Assembly (NCBI GenBank): GCA_041855735.1 | Contig: JBHAEV010000098.1 | Span: 1 to 30,009, forward strand | DNA from: CALALP01 sp041855735 | Lineage (GTDB): Bacteria > Bacillota > Clostridia > Lachnospirales > Lachnospiraceae | DNA: 30,009 nt | Direction: 5' to 3' | Part shown: in pieces, positions 7,729 through 14,727 of the stretch | Layout of the letters: every line of letters starts with the position of its first letter | Position numbering within the stretch: position 1 is the stretch's first letter | Notes under the pieces: generated by a model | Seen by the model: the letters and a program-made list of their open reading frames with translations, nothing else | What the model was told of the DNA's origin: nothing | Database searches by the model: none | Position numbers and translations under genes: made by a program

Positions 7729-7806
7729 AAAACCGTTTAACCTAACTCGGCATTGTATGAAGCGGTCGGTCGGATCCGGAATGTCGGCAGGTGAAACGGT
7801 TTTTTT
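7729..7806 (+). terminator. Terminator-like long hairpin in the leader of the M20 hydrolase gene
   Basis: AAAACCGTTT (7729-7738) and AAACGGTTTT (7794-7803) are perfect 10-base inverted copies, and the right arm runs into seven Ts (7800-7806). The loop is 55 bases, long for a plain terminator, and contains a further palindrome, TCGGATCCGA. The T run lies directly against the next gene's ribosome site. It may end the transporter transcript, or act as a conditional switch controlling the hydrolase gene. Confidence 0.5.
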
Positions 7807-7817
7807 AAGGAGAAAAA

Positions 7818-8984
7818 ATGGAGAAGATCAGGCAAATTGTAGAGGAATGTAAAAATAAATATTTTGATATGGCGGACTTTATTTTTGACCATCCGGAGCT
7901 TGGGAATCAGGAATCGGAAGCTGCCGCATTGTTGACCGGAAGATTAAAAGAACTCGGGTTTTCGGTGGAAACGGGAATCGCCGGTCTTTCGACGGCATTT
8001 AAGGCGGTGTACAAAAAGGGAGAAGGAGGCGTAAACATCGGATTGCTGTGCGAATACGACGCTTTGGAAGGTCTTGGGCATGCATGCGCGCATCATATGC
8101 AGGGACCGAGCATCGTTATGGCGGCGGAAGCGATCATAAAAGCAGGTTCCGGCAATGATTTTTGTCTGACGGTATACGGTACGCCGGCGGAAGAAACCAC
8201 GCACGGCAAGTTGCGGATGCTGGATGCCGGATTTATGAAGGAACTGGATGTGGCGCTGATGATGCACGGTTCTCCGACAACCACAACGGATATCAAATCT
8301 CTGGCACTGACAAATCTGGAAGTGGTTTTTCAGGGAAAATCCGCTCATGCCGCATTGAAACCGGAAGATGGCAGATCCGCACTGGATGCGATGCTTCTGG
8401 CATTTCAGGGTACGGAGTTTTTACGGGAGCATGTTCGTGACGATGTAAAAATGCATTACACCATATTGGAAACGACGGGACCTGCCAATATTGTTCCGGC
8501 GAGAAGCCGTGCGAAGTTTTCTCTTCGGTCGTATTCGAGAGAATATCTCAATGAGGTGGAAAAAAGAGTGGAAAATGTGATCAAAGGGGCGGCAATGATG
8601 ACGGAAACCGAGGCGAACATCAAGTGGGGTGATCGCCTGAACAATAAGATTCCGGCGATCAAGCTGAATGATCTGCTGATGAGGCATGCCGCAGCATTTG
8701 ATGCGCCGCGTATCAGTCCACCGAGGGAAAAGACCGGTTCCAGCGATTTTTCGAATGTGATGTATGAAGTTCCGGGCTCATGCATTCGTGTGGCATTTGT
8801 TCCTCCGGGAACATCCAGTCACAGTCAGGAGTTTCTGGATTACGGAAAGACGAAAGAGGGGCATCTCGCGATCGAAATGGCGGCGAAGATTCTGGCGGCC
8901 GGTGCGGTGGAATTGATCGAGAATCCTTCACTCATGCAGGAAATTAAGAAGGAATTTGATGAAAATAAATTGAAAATGAAGTAA
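7818..8984 (+). CDS. M20 family metallopeptidase/amidohydrolase (M20D, AbgB/HipO-like)
   Basis: The protein has 388 residues. The metal site shows in GLGHACAHH (His88, Cys90, His92), the cysteine-containing variant typical of M20D amidohydrolases. GTPAEE (Glu125/Glu126) supplies the catalytic base, and a late His in SSHSQEFLDYG closes the site. The lid/dimerisation domain begins around GKSAHAALKPEDGRSALDAM. Members remove acyl or aminobenzoyl groups from amino acids or cut small dipeptides in the cytoplasm. It follows a YfcC-type transporter in the same direction, echoing the known pairing of abgT with abgAB for p-aminobenzoyl-glutamate. The substrate here is unknown. AAGGAG (7807-7812) precedes the ATG. 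Confidence 0.88.
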   Translation: MEKIRQIVEECKNKYFDMADFIFDHPELGNQESEAAALLTGRLKELGFSVETGIAGLSTAFKAVYKKGEGGVNIGLLCEYDALEGLGHACAHHMQGPSIVMAAEAIIKAGSGNDFCLTVYGTPAEETTHGKLRMLDAGFMKELDVALMMHGSPTTTTDIKSLALTNLEVVFQGKSAHAALKPEDGRSALDAMLLAFQGTEFLREHVRDDVKMHYTILETTGPANIVPARSRAKFSLRSYSREYLNEVEKRVENVIKGAAMMTETEANIKWGDRLNNKIPAIKLNDLLMRHAAAFDAPRISPPREKTGSSDFSNVMYEVPGSCIRVAFVPPGTSSHSQEFLDYGKTKEGHLAIEMAAKILAAGAVELIENPSLMQEIKKEFDENKLKMK

Positions 8985-9032
8985 AATAGTGTAAGTATGG
9001 AATGCGGTCAATCACCTGCGTGGATTTCGAGG

Positions 9033-9064
9033 ATATGCATATGCGATATGCGGATCGGATATGC
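9033..9064 (+). repeat. Clustered ATATGC hexamers ahead of the ZIP gene
   Basis: ATATGC occurs four times in 32 bases (9033, 9039, 9046 and 9059), with the palindrome ATATGCATAT at the left. The cluster lies 29-60 bases before the ZIP start, in the place expected for a metal-responsive operator, but it matches no regulator site I know. Confidence 0.45.
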
Positions 9065-9092
9065 GGAGGTTTGACTGTTTTAGGGGGGTATT

Positions 9093-9869
9093 ATGTTGGT
9101 ATTTCATGGTGCAATGATTCCGTTTTTGGGGACGGTGCTGGGAAGCGCATGTGTCTTTTTGCTGAAAGGACAACTCAATGTAAAGGTCGAGAAAGGGCTG
9201 AACGGTTTTGCATCCGGAGTCATGGTTGCGGCATCGATCTGGAGTCTGCTGATTCCGGCGATGAACTGGGCGGAGAACATGGGGAAGCTTGCATTTGTAC
9301 CCGCAGTGATCGGATTCTGGGGCGGGATTTTGTTCCTGCTTGTTTTGGATCATATTATTCCGCATTTGCATCGTTTTTCCGATAAGGCGGAGGGACCGAG
9401 CAGGAATTTTGCAAAGTCGACGATGATGGTTTTGGCGGTGACCTTGCACAATATTCCCGAAGGAATGGCGGTCGGTGTGGTATTTGCGGGATTGCTTGCC
9501 GGAGAATCCCTGATTACGGTCGGAGGAGCGTTTGCGCTGGCCATCGGAATCGCGCTTCAAAACTTTCCGGAGGGAGCGATTATTTCTCTGCCGCTGCGTG
9601 CGGAAGGGATGGGTAAGTGGAAGGCTTTTCTTTACGGGGCAATGTCCGGAGTGGTGGAGCCGCTCGGCTTTTTGCTGACCTTGCTGGCATCCGGTTATAT
9701 TGCGAAATTCTTGCCGTATTCTCTGAGCTTTGCCGCCGGCGCGATGATTTATGTCGTTGTGGAGGAGTTGATTCCGGAGATGAGCCAGGGGGAACATTCC
9801 GACATCGGCGTGATTTGTTTCAGTCTCGGTTTTACGCTGATGATGGCATTGGATGTGGCTTTGGGATAA
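9093..9869 (+). CDS. ZIP family divalent metal transporter
   Basis: The protein has 258 residues with about eight hydrophobic helices. The two signature metal-binding helices are present: HNIPEGMAVG in helix 4 and QNFPEGAIISLP in helix 5, which form the binuclear centre of ZIP proteins such as bacterial ZupT. A cytoplasmic loop with HLHRFSDK precedes helix 4 and is a typical His-containing loop. It moves Zn2+ or related ions (Fe2+, Mn2+) into the cytoplasm. The ATG follows AGGGGGGT. The glycerophosphodiesterase gene starts 24 bases later, so the two are probably co-transcribed, though no functional tie is obvious. Confidence 0.92.
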   Translation: MLVFHGAMIPFLGTVLGSACVFLLKGQLNVKVEKGLNGFASGVMVAASIWSLLIPAMNWAENMGKLAFVPAVIGFWGGILFLLVLDHIIPHLHRFSDKAEGPSRNFAKSTMMVLAVTLHNIPEGMAVGVVFAGLLAGESLITVGGAFALAIGIALQNFPEGAIISLPLRAEGMGKWKAFLYGAMSGVVEPLGFLLTLLASGYIAKFLPYSLSFAAGAMIYVVVEELIPEMSQGEHSDIGVICFSLGFTLMMALDVALG

Positions 9870-9893
9870 AAAAACGTGTGAAAAGGAAGTGTT

Positions 9894-11759
9894 ATGTCAA
9901 GTTTTACAGAACAAAAGGGCATCGGTTTTCGAAAACTGGTGTGGGAATCCCTGCCGGAAATGTGGGGATATCAAATGACGGTCGGTTTGATTCTTGCCAT
10001 CCCCGCGACATTTTTTTTACGGCTGATGAACGGTCTGGCGCAAGCCGGGGACGGTGCACTTACGAGTGCAAACCTGCGTTCGGCTCTCAGCTGGAGATTG
10101 CCTCTCATACTTTTGCTGGGATTGGCGCTTGTGTTTTTCTATGTGGTCATCGAAATTTTTTCCCATATTCATTTTGCGGATGACATCTTGAACGGGCGTT
10201 CCCGCAGCATGCGGGAGCGCCTCCTGGCGGGGATGAAGAGCGTTTCGCAAATGGCTTCTTTGGGTGGAGTGGCGGTGCTGCTGTTTATCCTGATTGCGGT
10301 GCCTCTTTGCGGAATCGGTTTTTCCATACGTCTGAGCAGTTCATTTCAAATTCCGAATTTCATCATGGATGTGGTGACTGCCACTCCGATGTATCTGGCG
10401 ATGTATTTGGTGATTCTTTCGGTTTTTTTGTGGATTGCCTATACTTCCATGTTCATTCTGCATGCGATGGTCATCGACAAACTTTCGGTAAAGCAGGCCA
10501 GGGCAAAGTCCAAAGCGATGGTCAAAAAGCATGGGAAGTCCATGCTGTGGGAATTGCTGAAACTGATCGTTTGCATCGGGATTGTTTTGCTGATCTGTGA
10601 TATTCTGTTTGTAATTTTGCCGGAAATGTGGCTGGAAGATCTTGCGACGAATCTGCCGAAAAATTATCACTTTGATATTTTCAGCAAGTCGAGTGTGTCT
10701 GAAATCAGCGATTTGGAGTGGAGTGTTGTCGGATTTCGTTTCCTGTGTGTCCTGGTTGTGGTGATGGGAACCTACTTGGTTTTTGTTGCGAGTCTGCTCT
10801 GCGGATCGTTTTTCATGCTGCGTTTTACGTATTTGTATTATCGATTTACGGATCGGGAGCAAAAGACATTTTCGGAAAGACCGAAAAAATCCGGGTATTT
10901 TTTGCGGATTGCATCCATTTTTGCGGTATTGTGCATCACCGTATTCGGATCGGGACTGATCGGTTTGTTCTACCACCAGATTTTTGATCGGGAAAAGAAA
11001 GTGGAAATTATCGCACATCGCGCGGGAGGTTTTGCCGCCACCGAGAATTCCCTGGAAGGACTTTTGATTGCGATCGAAAACGGGGTGTACGGCAGTGAGA
11101 TCGATGTACAAAAGACAAAGGATAAAAAATACATCATCAACCATGATGCCACTTTTAAACGCCTTGCCGGTGTCGATAAAGCGGCAAAGGATATGACGTA
11201 TTCGGAAATCGAAAAACTGGAGATACGGGATGCCAATTCCAAAGATGGTGTATCCGGGGTTCCGACTCTGGAAGAGATGCTGCTTGCATCAAAATCGAAG
11301 ATCAAACTGTTTGTGGAGCTGAAGGGAGCCGGAATCGACGAGGAGATGGCGGACGATATTGTCGGTATGATTCGGGCACATCGTGCGGATGCGGATGTTG
11401 CCATCATATCACTGGATTATAAGATCATCGACTATGTGGAAAGGACATATCCCGAACTGGATACCGGAGTGCTGTTTTTCGCAGGATTGGGAGATGTGAC
11501 AAAGCTGAACTGCGATATGTTGATCATGGAAGAGATGCTTGCTTTTGCCGGACAAATCGAGGCGATTCAAAATGCCGGAAAAAAGGCGATTGTATGGACG
11601 GTTAATACCGAGGAGTCCATGCGTAAATTTCTGGACAGCGCCGTGGATGCGGTCATCACGGATGATATGTTTCTGGCAAAGCGGATTCAGACCGAGCTTG
11701 ACAATCGTTCGGATCTGGAGGTGATTCGGGATACATTTCAGGATATCTGGGAATACTGA
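9894..11759 (+). CDS. Glycerophosphodiester phosphodiesterase with N-terminal membrane domain
   Basis: The protein has 621 residues. Residues 1 to about 365 form a multi-helix membrane region of the kind found in Firmicutes GDPD proteins (GPDPase_memb). The GDPD domain starts at about residue 371 with IIAHRAGG (His375, Arg376). It continues through ENSLEGLLIAIENG, the metal-binding Glu and Asp of SEIDVQKTKD, the catalytic His of INHDATFKRL and the Glu of KLFVELKG. WTVNTEE and AVITDD near the end complete the TIM barrel. It should cleave glycerophosphodiesters, or glycerophosphate units from lipoteichoic acid, at the membrane. AAGGAAG precedes the ATG. Its last two codons and stop lie inside the first unit of a 35-bp tandem repeat. 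Confidence 0.92.
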   Translation: MSSFTEQKGIGFRKLVWESLPEMWGYQMTVGLILAIPATFFLRLMNGLAQAGDGALTSANLRSALSWRLPLILLLGLALVFFYVVIEIFSHIHFADDILNGRSRSMRERLLAGMKSVSQMASLGGVAVLLFILIAVPLCGIGFSIRLSSSFQIPNFIMDVVTATPMYLAMYLVILSVFLWIAYTSMFILHAMVIDKLSVKQARAKSKAMVKKHGKSMLWELLKLIVCIGIVLLICDILFVILPEMWLEDLATNLPKNYHFDIFSKSSVSEISDLEWSVVGFRFLCVLVVVMGTYLVFVASLLCGSFFMLRFTYLYYRFTDREQKTFSERPKKSGYFLRIASIFAVLCITVFGSGLIGLFYHQIFDREKKVEIIAHRAGGFAATENSLEGLLIAIENGVYGSEIDVQKTKDKKYIINHDATFKRLAGVDKAAKDMTYSEIEKLEIRDANSKDGVSGVPTLEEMLLASKSKIKLFVELKGAGIDEEMADDIVGMIRAHRADADVAIISLDYKIIDYVERTYPELDTGVLFFAGLGDVTKLNCDMLIMEEMLAFAGQIEAIQNAGKKAIVWTVNTEESMRKFLDSAVDAVITDDMFLAKRIQTELDNRSDLEVIRDTFQDIWEY

Positions 11760-11836
11760 TGCGAAACAAACTTCGGCATTTCCGGGAATACTGATGCGAA
11801 ATGAACTTCGCGATTTCCGGAAATACGAATTCGAAA
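11749..11836 (+). repeat. 35-bp tandem repeat at the 3' end of the phosphodiesterase gene
   Basis: Unit 1 (11749-11783) and unit 2 (11784-11818) match at 31 of 35 positions and both begin GGGAATACTGATGCGAAA. A third, truncated and diverged unit runs 11819-11836. Unit 1 contains the terminal Glu-Tyr-stop of the gene, so duplication has copied the gene's end into the intergenic space. Confidence 0.8.
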
Positions 11837-11837
11837 A

Positions 11838-11858
11838 GGCACGGCAAAACGCCGTGCC
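11838..11858 (-). terminator. Intrinsic terminator of the rubrerythrin gene
   Basis: GGCACGGC and GCCGTGCC form a perfect 8-bp stem around a 5-base loop. Read on the minus strand, the stem comes 11 bases after the rubrerythrin stop and is followed by TTTT. On the plus strand it is followed by a loosely T-rich stretch, so it may also stop transcripts arriving from the phosphodiesterase side. Confidence 0.75.
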
Positions 11859-11868
11859 CGTAATGATT

Positions 11869-12525
11869 TTAGTAATTTTCTTTGCGGATCTCGAAATATG
11901 CCTGTGCATGTTTGCAAACCGGACATACCTTCGGAGCCTCGATTCCCACAACAAGATTGCCGCATTCCCTGCACTCCCAAATGGATACTCCCGATTTTTT
12001 GAACACTTCCATGTTTTCCACATTGGCAAGCAGTTTGCGATATCGCTCTTCATGGGATTTCTCGATGGCGGCAACACCGCGGAACTGCTTTGCCAGTGCC
12101 GTAAATCCCTCTTCTTCGGCATCCTTTGCCATTCTTTCGTACATGTCCGTCCACTCGTGATTCTCGCCTTCCGCCGCGGCCAGGAGATTCTCGGCGGTGG
12201 TTCCGATTCCTCCGAGTGCCTTGAACCAGAGTTTGGCATGTGCTTTTTCATTTTCGGCGGTTGCCAGAAAGAGTGCGGCGATTTGTTCATATCCGGCCTT
12301 CTTGGCTACGCTTGCGAAAAAGGTGTATTTATTTCGTGCCATCGATTCGCCGGCAAATGCTTCCAATAAATTTTTCTCGGTTTTTGTTCCGGCATATGGA
12401 TTGGTGCCCGCCTGTTCCTCGGTGAGAACTTCAAAGCAATCGCTCTTTTTACACTTCGGACAAACTTCAGGTGCGGATTCTCCTTCGTGAATGAAACCGC
12501 AAATTTTACATACAAATTTCGACAT
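11869..12525 (-). CDS. rbr: Rubrerythrin with rubredoxin-like centres at both ends
   Basis: The protein has 218 residues. The N-terminal rubredoxin-like site is Cys6-x2-Cys9 with Cys22-x2-Cys25. The central ferritin-like diiron domain carries the ligands seen in FAGESMARNKY, ATAENEKAHAK and EKSHEERYRKL. A second rubredoxin site follows at Cys185-x2-Cys188 and Cys201-x2-Cys204. Classical rubrerythrins have only the C-terminal centre and 'reverse' rubrerythrins only the N-terminal one. The protein is expected to reduce hydrogen peroxide in the cytoplasm using electrons from NADH via a rubredoxin reductase. AGGAGG (12531-12536 on the complement) precedes the ATG. It is the only minus-strand gene supported here and is divergent from the his genes. 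Confidence 0.93.
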   Translation of the reverse strand: MSKFVCKICGFIHEGESAPEVCPKCKKSDCFEVLTEEQAGTNPYAGTKTEKNLLEAFAGESMARNKYTFFASVAKKAGYEQIAALFLATAENEKAHAKLWFKALGGIGTTAENLLAAAEGENHEWTDMYERMAKDAEEEGFTALAKQFRGVAAIEKSHEERYRKLLANVENMEVFKKSGVSIWECRECGNLVVGIEAPKVCPVCKHAQAYFEIRKENY

Positions 12526-12559
12526 GATTTCCTCCTACTTTTGGTTGCGTTTTGATGGG

Positions 12560-12618
12560 TGCCGTCCGACGGATCTCGTTTGGTAAAAGTTTGAGCCATA
12601 CAAACGACAGGAACGGCA
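12560..12618 (-). promoter_or_regulatory. Nested stems in the rubrerythrin 5' leader
   Basis: Outer arms 12560-12565 and 12613-12618 (TGCCGT/ACGGCA) enclose inner arms 12577-12582 and 12601-12606 (CGTTTG/CAAACG). They lie between the predicted promoter and the ribosome site of the rubrerythrin gene. The stems are short (6 bp each) and may simply be an mRNA leader structure. Confidence 0.35.
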
Positions 12619-12678
12619 TCGTCTATGTCTATATCTTAGCATTTTCTGCAGCAAAAAATATATAAAAATATTAGAGAA

Positions 12679-12684
12679 ATTATA
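12679..12684 (-). promoter_or_regulatory. Predicted -10 box of the rubrerythrin promoter
   Basis: On the minus strand this is a perfect TATAAT. A -35 at the standard 17-base spacing would be at 12702-12707 (ATGTTT), a poor match that lies within the left palindrome described next. The leader would be about 145 bases. The poor -35 together with an overlapping palindrome suggests a controlled promoter. Confidence 0.5.
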
Positions 12685-12701
12685 GAAAAATTTCTGAAAA
12701 T

Positions 12702-12740
12702 AAACATTAGGGACGCCTAATGTTTAGGTTTTCCTAACAT
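12702..12740. promoter_or_regulatory. Twin palindromic operator (TTAGG-N4-CCTAA, two copies)
   Basis: Site 1 is 12707-12720 (TTAGG, GACG, CCTAA) within a longer 10-base inverted repeat, arms 12702-12711 and 12716-12725. Site 2 is 12724-12737 (TTAGG, TTTT, CCTAA), flanked by ATG/CAT on the outside. Centres are 17 bp apart and the two inverted repeats overlap slightly. Site 1 covers the expected -35 region of the rubrerythrin promoter. The 5-4-5 geometry resembles CRP/FNR-family operators; the half-site TTAGG resembles that of DtxR/IdeR iron regulators, whose operators however have wider spacing. The regulator is not identified. Confidence 0.65.
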
Positions 12741-12832
12741 ACAGTGAGTAATTATACATTTTTTTAAAAATGTGTCGATTAAGATTGTGCGAATTTCACT
12801 GCAAAATTCCGGATTTCATATCAAGAAATCAA

Positions 12833-12861
12833 TTTACTTTAACAAATTAATGTGCTACCAT
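12833..12861 (+). promoter_or_regulatory. Putative promoter of the histidine gene array
   Basis: TTTACT (12833-12838), 17 bases, then TACCAT (12856-12861) preceded by TGC, an extended -10. The predicted start near 12868 puts a perfect 8-bp stem-loop at the extreme 5' end of the message. A second candidate -10, CATAAT (12859-12864), overlaps it with a longer spacer. Confidence 0.4.
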
Positions 12862-12871
12862 AATGAAATAC

Positions 12872-12894
12872 CATTGCGATCCATGCTCGCAATG
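12872..12894 (+). promoter_or_regulatory. Stem-loop at the start of the histidine message
   Basis: CATTGCGA (12872-12879) and TCGCAATG (12887-12894) pair perfectly around a 7-base loop, 33 bases before the hisZ start. No T tract follows, so it is not a terminator; a 5' stabiliser or a protein-binding site are the likelier roles. No histidine-codon leader peptide or T-box signature was found. Confidence 0.5.
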
Positions 12895-12927
12895 AGAGAA
12901 AGGATGGTACAGAGCCGGAGGTAGGCA

Positions 12928-14058
12928 ATGAAAAATATGAATTTACAATATGAGGAAAGAATCATTTTCCGTCTGAGGGAACTTTTTGAACAATTCGGAT
13001 ACAAGAGATATCGACCTCGCAAGTTTGAGGAATACGATTTTTATGCCAAAAACAAGGAATTCCTGATCTCCGATCAGGTCATCAGCTTCACAGACACCAA
13101 CGGAAAGCTCATGGCATTAAAACCGGATGTGACCTTGAGTATGATTCGAAGCCAATCCGCAAACCTGGAATACATCCATAAGATGTATTATACGGAAAAT
13201 GTATATCGTGTTTCCCCCACCTCACAATCGTTTCAGGAATTTATGCAGATGGGACTGGAGTGTATGGGAGAACTTGACCGTTACAGCATATCCGAAGTGC
13301 TTTGCATGGCGGTTCGAAGCCTGCAGGCGATATCTTCGTCCTTTGTGATCCATGTTTCCCATCTCGGAATTTATGAGTTTGTCATGGAAGCGTTTCGAAA
13401 AAGAGGGACGAGAGTTCCGAGTATCGAAGAGGAAATTCTTTTCACGGAGTGCATTTCCAATAAAAACACGCATGATCTGGCAAGGCTTTGCACGAAAGCG
13501 GGGATGAATCGGGAAGATACGGAAATGCTGCAAAAACTGGTGCGGATTCACGATACGCCGCAGAATGCCATACCGGTTTTAAAGGAATGCGGATGCGATG
13601 CGGAAATTTCCGAAGAATTGGAAGGGATTGTGGAAGTTGCCGGGATACTCGGCCTGGACGGCTGCCTCAGAATCGATGCATCCATTGTCGATGATTTGAA
13701 CTATTACCACGGGATTGTTTTTCGCGGCTTTGTAGAAGGGGTGTCGGACAGCGTGCTGCGAGGCGGGCAGTATGATAAACTCAGCAGAAAGCTCGGCAAG
13801 GAGTTCGGTGCCATCGGTTTCGCGATTTATCTGAACGGTCTGGAGCATTTGATGAAGGAGAAGCGGGAGTTCGATGTGAGCAGTCTGATCATCTATGACA
13901 GGGATGTAAAACCGGAAAAGCTTGCAAAAATCCAGAGGACATTTATGGAGGAAAGTTTTATGATGCAAACTTCGATTCCGAAGGGCTTGCGCTACAAAAA
14001 GCTGTTCTTTGTGGATCGGGATGCGAATGTGACCTTGCAGGCTTTCGGAAAGGAGTAA
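12928..14058 (+). CDS. hisZ: ATP phosphoribosyltransferase regulatory subunit
   Basis: The protein has 376 residues and is a paralogue of the histidyl-tRNA synthetase catalytic core with no anticodon-binding domain. Class II-like segments are visible: MALKPDVTLSMIRS, then YYTENVYR (motif 2 region), and RGGQYDKLSRKLGKEFGAIG (motif 3 region). HisZ binds histidine and forms a hetero-octamer with the short HisG; it has no synthetase activity itself. The short HisG encoded two bases downstream requires such a partner, which confirms the call. CGGAGG lies 9 bases before the ATG. It is the first gene of the array. Confidence 0.93.
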   Translation: MKNMNLQYEERIIFRLRELFEQFGYKRYRPRKFEEYDFYAKNKEFLISDQVISFTDTNGKLMALKPDVTLSMIRSQSANLEYIHKMYYTENVYRVSPTSQSFQEFMQMGLECMGELDRYSISEVLCMAVRSLQAISSSFVIHVSHLGIYEFVMEAFRKRGTRVPSIEEEILFTECISNKNTHDLARLCTKAGMNREDTEMLQKLVRIHDTPQNAIPVLKECGCDAEISEELEGIVEVAGILGLDGCLRIDASIVDDLNYYHGIVFRGFVEGVSDSVLRGGQYDKLSRKLGKEFGAIGFAIYLNGLEHLMKEKREFDVSSLIIYDRDVKPEKLAKIQRTFMEESFMMQTSIPKGLRYKKLFFVDRDANVTLQAFGKE

Positions 14059-14060
14059 TT

Positions 14061-14708
14061 TTGCAGAATTGGATCAATATTGCCTTGCCCAAGGGCAGAC
14101 TTGGAGAAAAGGCGTACAAACTGTTGGAAGAATCCGGCTTTGCCTGTCCGGAAATCATGGAAAGCGGACGCAGGCTCATTTTCGAAAATCCGGATTTATG
14201 TCTTCGCTACTTTTGGGCAAAACCGTCGGATGTTGCCATTTATGTGGAACGAGGGGCGGCGGATCTCGGGATTGTCGGAAAGGACATTCTGATGGAATAC
14301 CATCCGAATGTGTATGAACTCATGGATTTGCAGATGGGGAAATGTTTTCTTGCCGTGGCGGCAAAAAAGGATTTTGAGGACGATGCGCTGAAGACGATTC
14401 GAGTTGCGACAAAGTTTGAACATATTGCGAAAAACTATTATGCGAATCAGGGCAGAGACATTGATGTGATTCGCCTGAACGGATCCATCGAGATTGCGCC
14501 GATACTCGGGCTTTCGGACTGCATTGTGGACATCGTGGAAAGCGGAAAGACATTGATGGAAAATGATCTGGAAGTAAAGGAGAAAATCTGTGATGTCAGT
14601 GCCAGATTGATTGCCAACCGTGCCGGCTTTGCTTTTAAAAAAGAGGCGGTGGACGATATTGCAGAGAAACTGCGAAAGCGTCTGGTGCTTTCGAGTGAGA
14701 AATGTTGA
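14061..14708 (+). CDS. hisG: ATP phosphoribosyltransferase, short form
   Basis: The protein has 215 residues, the length of short HisG, which lacks the C-terminal histidine-binding domain and depends on HisZ. It catalyses the first step of histidine synthesis, ATP plus PRPP to phosphoribosyl-ATP. Visible motifs are NIALPKGRLGEKAYKLLEES at the N-terminus, ERGAADLGIVGKDIL, and the PRPP loop region DCIVDIVESGKTLMEN. The start is TTG at 14061, chosen because AAGGAG (14050-14055) stands five bases upstream and the protein starts at the usual place. The hisZ stop lies just before it, so translation is probably coupled. Confidence 0.95.
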   Translation: MQNWINIALPKGRLGEKAYKLLEESGFACPEIMESGRRLIFENPDLCLRYFWAKPSDVAIYVERGAADLGIVGKDILMEYHPNVYELMDLQMGKCFLAVAAKKDFEDDALKTIRVATKFEHIAKNYYANQGRDIDVIRLNGSIEIAPILGLSDCIVDIVESGKTLMENDLEVKEKICDVSARLIANRAGFAFKKEAVDDIAEKLRKRLVLSSEKC

Positions 14709-14727
14709 ATGAGATGAGGGAGAAAAC

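Larger units (their letters stand above)
12526..12927. other. Divergent intergenic region between rubrerythrin and histidine genes
   Basis: This 402-base stretch has no gene I can support. From left to right it holds the rubrerythrin ribosome site, leader stems and promoter, the twin palindrome, another inverted repeat (ACATTTTT/AAAAATGT, 12756-12773), and the predicted promoter and first stem-loop of the histidine genes. It is visibly more AT-rich than the flanking genes. Confidence 0.8.

Noticed and set aside
12862..12927. T-box or histidine attenuator ahead of hisZ
   Set aside because: No T-box consensus, no run of His codons and no competing terminator with T tract were found.
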